DNA of 64,000 nt, taken from positions 62,001-126,000 of the forward strand of contig JADKAZ010000015.1 of the NCBI GenBank assembly GCA_016719015.1, given 5' to 3'. This document shows, in pieces, positions 7,917 through 15,812 of this stretch. The DNA is from Chitinophagaceae bacterium. GTDB taxonomy: Bacteria; Bacteroidota; Bacteroidia; Chitinophagales; Chitinophagaceae. Below the pieces are notes generated by a model that saw only the letters and a list, made by a program, of their open reading frames with translations, had not been told where the DNA came from and did not search any database. Within the stretch, counting starts at the first letter, position 1. Every line of letters starts with the position of its first letter. The translations under genes were made by a program, and so were the position numbers.

Positions 7917-9260
7917 TTGAACAAAGTACTTATCATAGATGACGAAGAAAAGCTGCGTCAACTTCTAACAAGGATAATTTCTTTGGAAGGATTTACTGTG
8001 CTGGAAGCAAGCAATCTTGCTACTGCGTCAACAGTATTAGCTAAAGAAAATATAGCTGTTATACTCTGTGATGTAAAACTCCCCGATGGCAACGGGGTTG
8101 ATTTTGTAAAACAGGTAAAGCCAAAATATCCTGCTATTGAAATTATTTTACTCACTGCTTATGGTAATATTCCGGATGGTGTGCAGGCGATGAAGAATGG
8201 GGCTTTTGATTATATCGTTAAAGGCGATGATAACGACCGCATCATTCCCCTGCTGCACCAGGCACTGGATAAAGTGTCCTTGCAAAAAAAGTCGGCTATC
8301 ACTATCAATAGCAAAAGTAGTTTTGATTTTGGCTCTATCGTTGGCCAAAGTAAGGCTATAAAGAAAGCCATTGATCTTGCTAAAAAAATTGCTGATAGTA
8401 GTGCAACGGTTTTATTGCTGGGAGAAACCGGAACAGGAAAAGAAGTTTTTGCTAACGCCATTCATCAAAACAGTAAGCAAAAAAATAATTCATTGGTCGC
8501 CATTAACTGTAGTGCGTTTAGCAAGGAACTATTGGAAGGAGAGTTGTTTGGACACAAGGCAGGGGCTTATACCGGTGCCATGAAAGATAAAAAAGGATTA
8601 ATTGAAATGGCCGAGGGAGGTACTTTATTTTTGGATGAGATAGGTGAGCTGAATATTGATTTACAGGCTAAGTTGCTTAGGGTATTAGAAAATGGTGAAT
8701 TCATTAAACTGGGCGATACCAAAATCACCCAAGCCAATGTCCGGGTTATTGCCGCTACTAATCGGGATTTAAAAAAGGAAATCGAAACAGGTCTGTTTCG
8801 GGAAGATTTATATTATCGTATTAGTGTTTTTACGATTGACCTTCCATCGTTACGGGAACGTAAAGAAGATATTCCCGTATTGGCAGCTTTCTTTCTGCAT
8901 CAGTTCATTGAAAAAGAAAACCGGCCAATAGTAAAAATTAATGCTGCAGCAAGTAAACTTTTACAGCAATATGACTGGAAAGGGAATATCCGTGAATTGA
9001 AAAATGTAATGGAAAGAGCTGCTATACTGGTAGAAGGAACAGAAATACTGCCGGAACATCTTCCATATGAAATCCAGCAACAAAATGTTGGAGCCCAAAA
9101 GAAGTTATCACTTGCTGCAATAGAAAAACAACATATCGAAAAAATACTTCACTATACCGGTGGGAATAAAACAAAGGCCGCCAGCCTTCTCGAAATTGGT
9201 TTGGCAACTTTGTACAGGAAGATGCAGGAATATTCAATCAGCACTAACATATCAAAATGA
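7917..9260 (+). CDS. Sigma-54-dependent response regulator (NtrC family)
   Basis: A 447-residue transcriptional activator with a receiver domain (IDDEEKL near 7; phospho-acceptor in ILCDVKLPDGNG near 51), an AAA+ sigma-54 interaction domain at about 143-375 and a Fis-type helix-turn-helix near 410-440 (NKTKAASLLEIGLATLYRK). Walker A is GETGTGKE, the sigma-54 contact loop is GAYTGA (Tyr for the usual Phe, an accepted variant), and Walker B is GTLFLDEIGEL. The start is TTG at 7917: the receiver begins at once and no ATG fits. No kinase is directly attached; the nearest are the KdpD-like kinase upstream and the kinase at 16.9 kb. Its position immediately before the kdp micro-ORFs suggests it controls them or kdpFABC, which would be unusual because kdp is normally under KdpE alone. 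Confidence 0.93.
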   Translation: MNKVLIIDDEEKLRQLLTRIISLEGFTVLEASNLATASTVLAKENIAVILCDVKLPDGNGVDFVKQVKPKYPAIEIILLTAYGNIPDGVQAMKNGAFDYIVKGDDNDRIIPLLHQALDKVSLQKKSAITINSKSSFDFGSIVGQSKAIKKAIDLAKKIADSSATVLLLGETGTGKEVFANAIHQNSKQKNNSLVAINCSAFSKELLEGELFGHKAGAYTGAMKDKKGLIEMAEGGTLFLDEIGELNIDLQAKLLRVLENGEFIKLGDTKITQANVRVIAATNRDLKKEIETGLFREDLYYRISVFTIDLPSLRERKEDIPVLAAFFLHQFIEKENRPIVKINAAASKLLQQYDWKGNIRELKNVMERAAILVEGTEILPEHLPYEIQQQNVGAQKKLSLAAIEKQHIEKILHYTGGNKTKAASLLEIGLATLYRKMQEYSISTNISK

Positions 9261-9267
9261 TAAAAAT

Positions 9268-9288
9268 ACCATCTCATAATGAGATGGT
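9268..9288. repeat. Perfect palindrome after the NtrC-type regulator
   Basis: Arms ACCATCTCAT and ATGAGATGGT flank a single central A, giving a perfect inverted repeat 8 bases after the regulator's stop. It could be a terminator hairpin, but the following bases (TTGTGGTTG) are a poor U-tract. It could also be an enhancer/binding site for the sigma-54 activator upstream of the kdp micro-ORFs. Confidence 0.6.
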
Positions 9289-9330
9289 TTGTGGTTGTTC
9301 CAGCATCGCCCAAAAACCCACTTTCTCCTC

Positions 9331-9353
9331 AAACACTTACTGGTAAAGTGTTT
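9331..9353. repeat. Second inverted repeat between the NtrC-type regulator and the kdp micro-ORFs
   Basis: AAACACTT and AAGTGTTT are perfect 8-base arms around a 7-base centre (ACTGGTA). It lies about 70 bases before the first micro-ORF. It may be an operator or a weak terminator (the right arm ends in TTTT). Confidence 0.5.
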
Positions 9354-9421
9354 TAGCCTCCATAATTCTGGTTCATCTGTCAGGCACGGCTTTCGATATA
9401 TTGCTTGAAAAGTTTAGAAAC

Positions 9422-9535
9422 ATGTCAGAAGAGCAAGCAAACGAAAAAAACAAACTTGGTTTTGGTTATCCATGGAAAAGCATGGCAATTGTGATAGTGC
9501 TTTCCATCCTTTTACTGGTTTTTTTTGCACGATGA
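9422..9535 (+). CDS. Small single-span membrane peptide (37 aa) upstream of kdp
   Basis: The 37-residue frame has a hydrophilic, charged N-terminus (MSEEQANEKNKLGFGYPWK), then one hydrophobic span of about 17 residues ending in Ala-Arg. It is the first of a chain of micro-ORFs with the same plan leading to kdpF. It was identified directly from the bases and is too short for default gene finders. Function is unknown; regulation or stabilisation of the Kdp complex is a guess from position. Confidence 0.6.
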   Translation: MSEEQANEKNKLGFGYPWKSMAIVIVLSILLLVFFAR

Positions 9536-9545
9536 ACATCCTTAC

Positions 9546-9729
9546 ATGAAAGCACAAACACACTGGAGTAAAAAAGTTGCCTTAACGACGCTTTGGTTGA
9601 TAGCTAATAAATAAACATAGCTATGAAAAAAATAGCAAAATATGGGATTTTGTTTTAATCCTTACAATAAGGCTGGTAATGCCTATACTGGTTATTTTGT
9701 TATGTATTGGGCTACAAAAAATATTTTAA
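9546..9729 (+). other. Micro-ORF stretch: 22-codon frame and a frame-broken single-span peptide
   Basis: Two items are seen. First, an ATG at 9546 opens a 22-codon frame (MKAQTHWSKKVALTTLWL...) with a weak hydrophobic end. Second, an ATG at 9623 is followed by seven A. As written it stops after 11 codons, but one additional A would give a 35-residue peptide ending at 9729 with a single hydrophobic span (LVMPILVILLCIG). The second therefore looks like one more member of the micro-ORF chain with a homopolymer indel. Confidence 0.35.
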
Positions 9730-9754
9730 TTCAATGCACATTTAATACGATGTT

Positions 9755-9889
9755 ATGTTACAGGAAAACAAACCCCGATTAGGCCCTGAAGCACCTGGGT
9801 GGAAGGATATCGCTATTGTGATTATTGCTGTAGGAGTTATTATTGGATTATCCTGGATAGCCTGGTTCAAATTGGGCTGGTTTCATTAA
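9755..9889 (+). CDS. Small single-span membrane peptide (44 aa)
   Basis: The 44-residue frame starts MLQENKPRLGPEAPGWKD and carries one hydrophobic span (IAIVIIAVGVIIGLSWIAW), ending FKLGWFH. The plan, with a polar N-terminus, Trp at both membrane borders and a short tail, matches the peptide at 9422. The family is unknown. It lies in the kdp leader cluster. Confidence 0.6.
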   Translation: MLQENKPRLGPEAPGWKDIAIVIIAVGVIIGLSWIAWFKLGWFH

Positions 9890-9894
9890 TTGGG

Positions 9895-9935
9895 TGAGCT
9901 ATTTGTTTAAGCTCATATTAAGTACTGACTGTACT
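9895..9935. repeat. Two adjacent short inverted repeats in the kdp leader region
   Basis: TGAGCT...AGCTCA (9895-9900 and 9910-9915) is followed by AGTAC-TGACT-GTACT (9921-9935). They sit between two micro-ORFs. They could be operator half-sites or an RNA structure limiting read-through; there is no direct evidence for either. Confidence 0.4.
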
Positions 9936-9977
9936 CATTGTTACCGAATACTATAAAATTATATTTTAAGTAATTAA

Positions 9978-10091
9978 ATGGCAAAAGAAAAAGATATGGA
10001 TGAGAAACTGGTGGTGATTTTCCTCTGGTTGGTGGTCGTTGGTCTTGTACTTATTGCATTGGTAAAATTGAAAATATTATTTCACCTATAA
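9978..10091 (+). CDS. Small single-span membrane peptide (37 aa)
   Basis: The 37-residue frame has a charged N-terminus (MAKEKDMDEKL) and a hydrophobic span (VVIFLWLVVVGLVLIALV), ending KLKILFHL. It belongs to the same micro-ORF series before kdpF. Function is unknown. Confidence 0.6.
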   Translation: MAKEKDMDEKLVVIFLWLVVVGLVLIALVKLKILFHL

Positions 10092-10101
10092 ATCAAACTA
10101 A

Positions 10102-10188
10102 ATGTTGTTAACTGTAGTACTCGTTGCCGCTGGCCTTATTGGCTTTTGGCTCTTTTTTAAATCAATTGACTGGTTCGAAAAAATTTAA
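10102..10188 (+). CDS. Small membrane peptide (28 aa) preceding kdpF
   Basis: The 28-residue frame (MLLTVVLVAAGLIGFWLFF then KSIDWFEKI) is a single N-terminal span with a short amphipathic tail. It starts 10 bases after the previous micro-ORF and is followed 42 bases later by kdpF. It could be a second KdpF-like stabilising peptide; that is inference from size and position. Confidence 0.6.
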   Translation: MLLTVVLVAAGLIGFWLFFKSIDWFEKI

Positions 10189-10230
10189 GTACCCTGAGCC
10201 TGACTAATGGCACTTCTAAAATTAATTTTT

Positions 10231-10311
10231 ATGATGAACGTACTATTTATTCTATCAATTCTCGTATTCGGCTATCTCGTTTACGTTTTACTAAAACCCG
10301 AAAAATTCTAA
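10231..10311 (+). CDS. kdpF: KdpF, small subunit of the potassium-transporting ATPase
   Basis: This 26-residue, single-span peptide ends in YVLLKPEKF, the typical KdpF tail, and lies 4 bases before kdpA. KdpF stabilises the KdpABC complex in the membrane. An upstream in-frame ATG at 10207 would add eight residues (MALLKLIF), but the usual length fits 10231 or 10234. Confidence 0.85.
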   Translation: MMNVLFILSILVFGYLVYVLLKPEKF

Positions 10312-10315
10312 GGCC

Positions 10316-12028
10316 ATGAACAGTGAAATTTTAGGCACTATACTCATCTTTCTTGCCACACTGCTGCTGGCTTACCCGCTGGGTAAGTACATAGCAAAAG
10401 TGTTTGAAGGAGAAAAGAACATTACTAACTTTCTGAATCCTGTTGAACGATTCTTCTTCAGGATTTGCGGCATTAATCCCAATGAAAGTATGAACTGGAA
10501 ACAGTTCCTGAAAGCTATGCTTACTATCAATATGCTATGGTTAGTGTATGCTTTCTTTGCATTGATTTTCCAGGATAAATTACCATTAAATCCCGATGGC
10601 AATCCCGGACAAACACCCGATCTGGCTTTTAATACAGCTATCAGCTTTTTGGTCAACTGTAATTTGCAGCACTATTCCGGGGAATCAGGATTGACTTATT
10701 TCACCCAACTATTTGTTATCACTTTCCTGCAATTTGTAAGTGCTGCTACTGGTATCGCTATGCTGGTTGGTTTGCTAAATGCCTTCAAAGAAAAGACCAC
10801 ACAAAACCTGGGCAACTTCTGGAACTATTTTGTAAAATCTATTACCAGAATTTTATTGCCCCTGTCAATTGTAGTAGCAATAATCCTTGCCTTCAACGGA
10901 ACACCTACCAGCTTTGATGGAAAAGATACCATCATCACCTTGCAGGGAGATACGGTGCAGGTAGCAAGAGGTCCTGCTGCGGGTATGATTGCTATCAAAC
11001 AATTGGGCACCAATGGAGGCGGATGGTTTGGTGTCAATTCCTCGCATCCCTTAGAAAATCCTAATTACATCACCAATGCGGTAGAAACAATTTCTATTTT
11101 ATTAATCCCTATTGCATTAGTGTTCGCTTTAGGTTTCTATTTGAATAAAAGAAAATTAGCAAAAGTGATTTTTGGCGTAATGACATTTCTCTTTGTCATC
11201 TTTTGCGCCATCAATATATATTATGAAACAAAAGGAAATCCTGCTATTGATAAACTGGGCATAGCACAAACTGCAGGAAGCATGGAAGGAAAAGAAGTGC
11301 GGCTAGGTGCAGCCGCTACTGCACTCTGGAGTGTGGCTACTACCTCCACTTCCAACGGTTCGGTAAATGGCATGCATGATAGTTTAACTCCTTTGTCGGG
11401 CGGTGTTGTTTTATTAGACATGATGATTAACGCCTTGTACGGCGGCGTGGGTGTCGGCATCTTAAACTATTTCATCTTTATCATCATTGCTGTTTTTATT
11501 TCCGGGTTGATGGTGGGACGAACCCCGGAATTTATGGGGCATAAAGTTGAAGCAAGAGAAGTAAAAATTGCTGCACTCATTACTTTGCTTTCTGCATTCT
11601 TAATAAAAGGATTTACTGCACTCGCTGCTTACATGGTAGCACATCATCCGGATATTGCCTGGCAGGTAAAGCCCGGTGCATGGCTAAACAATCCATCGTA
11701 TCATGGATTCTCTGAAATGCTGTATGAGTTTACGTCTGCCAATGCCAACAATGGCAGCGGTTTTGAAGGCCTGGGTGATAATAATGTTTTCTGGAATGTA
11801 ACTACCGGTATTGTCTTACTTATGGGCAGGTTTTTACCCATCATTGCACCGATTGCTATTGCTGGCATACTGGCTAAGAAGAAATTTATTCCCGAATCAC
11901 CAGGTACTTTACGAACAGACTCCGGCACATTCGGTGTAATGACATTGGCTGTGATATTAATATTAACCGCATTATCCTATTTACCTGCATTAGCATTAGG
12001 ACCCATTGCAGAATTCTTTTCCTTATAA
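10316..12028 (+). CDS. kdpA: KdpA, potassium-binding subunit of the Kdp ATPase
   Basis: A 570-residue membrane subunit that forms the K+ selectivity filter and channel-like pathway of the KdpFABC P-type ATPase; family length is about 555-600, so it is complete. Filter-type segments include GTNGGGWFGVNSSHPLENP near residue 222. Several other conserved blocks of the superfamily of K+ transporters are present (for example GRTPEFMGHKVE near 400). It starts four bases after the kdpF stop and is followed 13 bases later by kdpB, so the subunits are made from one message. High-affinity K+ uptake under potassium limitation is the established role. Confidence 0.98.
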   Translation: MNSEILGTILIFLATLLLAYPLGKYIAKVFEGEKNITNFLNPVERFFFRICGINPNESMNWKQFLKAMLTINMLWLVYAFFALIFQDKLPLNPDGNPGQTPDLAFNTAISFLVNCNLQHYSGESGLTYFTQLFVITFLQFVSAATGIAMLVGLLNAFKEKTTQNLGNFWNYFVKSITRILLPLSIVVAIILAFNGTPTSFDGKDTIITLQGDTVQVARGPAAGMIAIKQLGTNGGGWFGVNSSHPLENPNYITNAVETISILLIPIALVFALGFYLNKRKLAKVIFGVMTFLFVIFCAINIYYETKGNPAIDKLGIAQTAGSMEGKEVRLGAAATALWSVATTSTSNGSVNGMHDSLTPLSGGVVLLDMMINALYGGVGVGILNYFIFIIIAVFISGLMVGRTPEFMGHKVEAREVKIAALITLLSAFLIKGFTALAAYMVAHHPDIAWQVKPGAWLNNPSYHGFSEMLYEFTSANANNGSGFEGLGDNNVFWNVTTGIVLLMGRFLPIIAPIAIAGILAKKKFIPESPGTLRTDSGTFGVMTLAVILILTALSYLPALALGPIAEFFSL

Positions 12029-12041
12029 TAACTAAAGAATC

Positions 12042-14090
12042 ATGACACAGAATAAACGTTCGATAAAATTATTTGACCCCGCATTAGTCGGTACAGCTAT
12101 CGGTCAATCATTTACCAAACTCAATCCCTGGTTAATGATAAAAAACCCGGTTATGTTTACCGTAGAAATTGGTACTATCATAATGTTAGTTGTGAGTTTG
12201 TATCAGTTATTTACAGGCGACAATTCACAAGGAGCATTATGGTACAACATCACCATCTTCTTTATCCTTTTACTCACGGTATTGTTTGCCAACTTTGCAG
12301 AAGCCTTAGCCGAAGCTAGAGGAAAAGCACAGGCAGAAAGTTTACGGAAGACAAGAGAAGATACACCAGCTAAAAAGATAAATGCTGGTACTTCCGGCAT
12401 GAACGATTATAAAACAGTTGCGTCTTCACTACTGCGCAAAGGAGATTTTTTTATCTGCGAACCCGGTGACATCATTCCCATGGATGGGGAAATAGTAGAA
12501 GGTATTGCCACTATTGACGAATCAGCCATCACTGGTGAATCTGCCCCCGTAATAAGGGAATCCGGTGGAGATAAATCATCTGTAACCGGCGGCACCAAAG
12601 TATTAAGTGATAGAATAAAAGTAAAAGTGACCACTGAACCCGGCGAATCATTTTTGGACAAAATGATTGCTCTGGTAGAAGGTGCATCGAGACAAAAAAC
12701 ACCGAATGAAATTGCGTTGACAATATTACTGGCAGCTTTCACCCTCATATTCATTATTGTGTGTGTTACGTTGAAACCATTTGCAGATTATGCCAACACA
12801 CCAATTACCATCGCTGCCTTTATCTCTTTATTTGTGTGTTTAATCCCAACAACCATCGGCGGTTTATTATCTGCCATCGGCATTGCTGGTATGGATAGGG
12901 CATTAAGGGCCAATGTAATTGCAAAGAGTGGTAAAGCAGTTGAAACAGCAGGTGATATTGATGTGCTTTTATTAGATAAAACCGGCACTATCACAATCGG
13001 AAACAGAAAAGCCACTAATTTTTACCCCGCCAATGGTATTGATAAAACCGCATTTATTGATGCTTGTACATTATCATCATTGGCCGACCACACACCCGAA
13101 GGAAAATCCATTGTTGAGTTGGCTGGTGCAAATGCTGTAAACTTTAATACAACCAATGCAATATTTATAGACTTTACTGCTGAAACAAGAAGCAGTGGCG
13201 TTGATCTAGCGGATGGCAGAAGAATAAGAAAAGGTGCTTTTGATTCAATCAAAAATATAGTAACCAAAGCTGGCAATTCATTTCCGGAGGAAACTGCGGA
13301 AAGTGTAAAAGCGATTTCATCTAATGGCGGCACACCGCTGGTTGTGAGCCAAAATGAAAAAATACTGGGTGTAATTGAATTGCAGGATATAATCAAACCG
13401 GGAATACAGGAACGTTTTGAACGTTTGCGGAAAATGGGTGTAAAAACCGTAATGGTTACCGGTGATAATCCATTGACAGCAAAATTTATTGCTGAAAAAG
13501 CTGGTGTGGATGATTTTATTGCTGAAGCAAAACCAGAAGACAAGATGAATTATATCCGCAGGGAGCAGGAAAGCGGCAAGTTAGTAGCAATGATGGGTGA
13601 TGGCACCAACGATGCACCGGCGCTGGCACAGGCTGATGTAGGTGTTGCAATGAACAGCGGAACGGCTGCTGCAAAAGAGGCGGGAAATATGGTGGATTTA
13701 GATAACGATCCCACCAAGCTGATTGAAATTGTTGAAATAGGTAAACAGTTGTTAATAACAAGAGGAACATTAACCACCTTCTCTATTGCAAATGATGTAG
13801 CAAAGTATTTTGCAATTGTTCCGGCATTATTCATCGCTTCTATTCCGGCATTACAATCTTTAAATATTATGGGATTGTATAGCCCGGAATCTGCAATACT
13901 GGCTGCTGTTATTTTCAATGCTATTATCATCCCCATGCTGATACCATTAGCATTGAAAGGTGTGGCATATAAACCTATCGGCGCATCGGCTTTGCTTAGA
14001 AGAAATTTATTAATCTATGGCGTAGGTGGTGTTATCGTTCCTTTTATCGGAATTAAGTTGATTGATATGCTACTGGGATTATTTATGTAA
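12042..14090 (+). CDS. kdpB: KdpB, catalytic P-type ATPase subunit
   Basis: A 682-residue P-type ATPase. It has the actuator motif TGES (AITGESAPV), the phosphorylated Asp in LLLDKTGTIT near residue 309, the nucleotide-binding KGAFD and the hinge motif GDGTNDAPALAQADVGVAM near 520. Seven membrane segments are typical. It hydrolyses ATP to drive K+ through KdpA. It lies 13 bases after kdpA; kdpC follows after a 70-base gap that is longer than the other kdp spacings and contains GCCGG and CCGGC arms (about 14098-14149), which may form an mRNA hairpin. Confidence 0.98.
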   Translation: MTQNKRSIKLFDPALVGTAIGQSFTKLNPWLMIKNPVMFTVEIGTIIMLVVSLYQLFTGDNSQGALWYNITIFFILLLTVLFANFAEALAEARGKAQAESLRKTREDTPAKKINAGTSGMNDYKTVASSLLRKGDFFICEPGDIIPMDGEIVEGIATIDESAITGESAPVIRESGGDKSSVTGGTKVLSDRIKVKVTTEPGESFLDKMIALVEGASRQKTPNEIALTILLAAFTLIFIIVCVTLKPFADYANTPITIAAFISLFVCLIPTTIGGLLSAIGIAGMDRALRANVIAKSGKAVETAGDIDVLLLDKTGTITIGNRKATNFYPANGIDKTAFIDACTLSSLADHTPEGKSIVELAGANAVNFNTTNAIFIDFTAETRSSGVDLADGRRIRKGAFDSIKNIVTKAGNSFPEETAESVKAISSNGGTPLVVSQNEKILGVIELQDIIKPGIQERFERLRKMGVKTVMVTGDNPLTAKFIAEKAGVDDFIAEAKPEDKMNYIRREQESGKLVAMMGDGTNDAPALAQADVGVAMNSGTAAAKEAGNMVDLDNDPTKLIEIVEIGKQLLITRGTLTTFSIANDVAKYFAIVPALFIASIPALQSLNIMGLYSPESAILAAVIFNAIIIPMLIPLALKGVAYKPIGASALLRRNLLIYGVGGVIVPFIGIKLIDMLLGLFM

Positions 14091-14160
14091 ACAATAGCCG
14101 GAAAGACGACAAGGCGATAAGGAAAATTCTTTCAATCTTACCGGCAAAAAAAAATTAAAA

Positions 14161-14715
14161 ATGAAAAAGAACTTAATTATATCGCTAAAACTCACTTTGG
14201 TAATGATTATTCTCTGTGCAGTTTTGTATCCTTTATTAGTTGCTGGCATTGGTAAAGCCACACCCGGAGGCGGAAAAGGCAAAACCATTTCAGTAAATGG
14301 TAAAGTAGTGGGCTATGAAAACGTAGGACAGAAGTTTACGGATGATAAATATTTCCAGGGTCGTCCTTCAGCAGTTGATTATAACGCTGCCGGTTCTGGT
14401 GGTAGTAACAAAGGACCATCCAATCCTGATTATTTGCAAATAGTAAAGGACAGGATTGATACATTTCTGGTTCATAATCCCGGAGTAAAGAAAGAAGAGA
14501 TTCCAGCAGATTTGGTTACTGCAAGCGGCAGCGGATTAGATCCGCATATCCCCCCTGCAGCAGCTTATGTGCAGGTCAAGAGAATTGCGTCTATAAGAAC
14601 TCTTCAGGAAGACAAAGTGAAAGAGTTGGTAAACAGTCAAATTGAACAACCAATTCTCGGCCCTTCAGTAGTCAATGTATTGAAAATAAATATTGCATTA
14701 GATAATTTAAAATAA
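14161..14715 (+). CDS. kdpC: KdpC, accessory subunit of the Kdp ATPase
   Basis: This 184-residue subunit has an N-terminal membrane anchor (about residues 8-28) and a periplasmic domain with the KdpC signatures GRPSAVDYNAAGSGGSN and PADLVTASGSGLDPHI. It assists K+ binding and ATP affinity in the KdpFABC complex. A nine-A run just before the ATG is AT-rich in the usual Bacteroidota manner. The porin gene follows 19 bases downstream, so it is probably co-transcribed. Confidence 0.97.
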   Translation: MKKNLIISLKLTLVMIILCAVLYPLLVAGIGKATPGGGKGKTISVNGKVVGYENVGQKFTDDKYFQGRPSAVDYNAAGSGGSNKGPSNPDYLQIVKDRIDTFLVHNPGVKKEEIPADLVTASGSGLDPHIPPAAAYVQVKRIASIRTLQEDKVKELVNSQIEQPILGPSVVNVLKINIALDNLK

Positions 14716-14734
14716 CAGAATAATTAAAATTAAA

Positions 14735-15811
14735 ATGAAGATGAAAAAGATTTTATTTGGAACAGCCATTTTGATGAGTATGCAATTAATGGCGCAGGAT
14801 TCAACAGGCTCATTAACCATCAGTGGTTATGCAGAAGCCTATTACCAATATGATTTTAATAAGCCTTCGGATAACAACCGCCCCGGTTTTATTTACAGTC
14901 ATAACCGGCATAATGAATTTAACCTGAACCTCGGTTTTATAAAAGCAAACTACACGGCAGCAAGAGTAAGGGCTAATCTTGCATTGGCAGCAGGCACTTA
15001 TATGAATGCAAACTATGCGGCAGAGCCAGGGGTATTAAAAAACATTTATGAAGCAAATGCCGGAGTTAAATTGAGCAAAAATAAAAACTTATGGTTAGAT
15101 GCAGGTATCATGCCATCGCATATCGGTTTTGAAAGTGCAGTTAGCAAAGACTGCTGGAATATGACAAGAAGTATTCTCGCAGATAATTCCCCGTACTTTG
15201 AAGCAGGTGCAAAAATCACTTACACTTCACATAACGGGAAATGGTTGGTGAGTGGTATGGCATTAAACGGCTGGCAGCGCATTACAAGAGTAAACGGAAA
15301 TTCGCTGATGAGCTGGGGTACGCAAATTCAATACAAGCCATCAGATAAATTTTTGCTGAACTACAGCACATTTATCGGAACTGATAAGCCCGATAGTGCC
15401 AGGTTGTCCAGACTTTTCCATAATATCTATGGAATATTCAATGTCACTGACAAGTTTGGTATAACAGCAGGCTTCGATATCGGTACAGAAGAAAAATTTC
15501 CGGGCAGCGATGATAAGAACACCTGGTATTCTCCTGTATTGATTTTAAAATATACCTTCCATAACAAATGGGCTATTGCAGTCAGGGGTGAATATTACAG
15601 CGATGAGGACGGAGTCGTCATTGCAACCGGCACATTGAATGGATTTAAAACAACAGGCTTCTCCTTGAACATTGACTATAGCCCTATGAAAAATTTTGTA
15701 GTGCGTTTAGAAGCAAGAAACTTAAGCAGTAAAGATGAAATATTTATAAAGCCTTCGGGAATTACCAATAATAATACATTTATCACTTCGTCAATTGCAG
15801 TGTCTTTTTAA
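14735..15811 (+). CDS. Outer-membrane porin-like beta-barrel protein (OmpL/bbp2 type) of the kdp operon
   Basis: The 358-residue protein starts with a signal peptide ending in MQLMAQ. It then shows alternating hydrophobic/polar beta-strand segments with aromatic girdles (YAEAYYQYDFN, FNLNLGFIKANY) and ends ITSSIAVSF, with the terminal Phe typical of outer-membrane barrels. It resembles the porin genes found next to kdp in other Bacteroidota. It probably supplies an outer-membrane entry route for K+ or a general pore; this is inferred from its position between kdpC and the KdpD-N gene. The stop codon is directly abutted by the next ATG (15813). Confidence 0.88.
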   Translation: MKMKKILFGTAILMSMQLMAQDSTGSLTISGYAEAYYQYDFNKPSDNNRPGFIYSHNRHNEFNLNLGFIKANYTAARVRANLALAAGTYMNANYAAEPGVLKNIYEANAGVKLSKNKNLWLDAGIMPSHIGFESAVSKDCWNMTRSILADNSPYFEAGAKITYTSHNGKWLVSGMALNGWQRITRVNGNSLMSWGTQIQYKPSDKFLLNYSTFIGTDKPDSARLSRLFHNIYGIFNVTDKFGITAGFDIGTEEKFPGSDDKNTWYSPVLILKYTFHNKWAIAVRGEYYSDEDGVVIATGTLNGFKTTGFSLNIDYSPMKNFVVRLEARNLSSKDEIFIKPSGITNNNTFITSSIAVSF

Positions 15812-15812
15812 A

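Noticed and set aside
9381..9404. Sigma-54 (-24/-12) promoter before the first kdp micro-ORF (GGCAC at 9383-9387, TTGC at 9401-9404)
   Set aside because: GGCAC and TTGC are both present but their spacing is wrong: at the right spacing the -12 bases read TCGA, so I cannot call a sigma-54 promoter.
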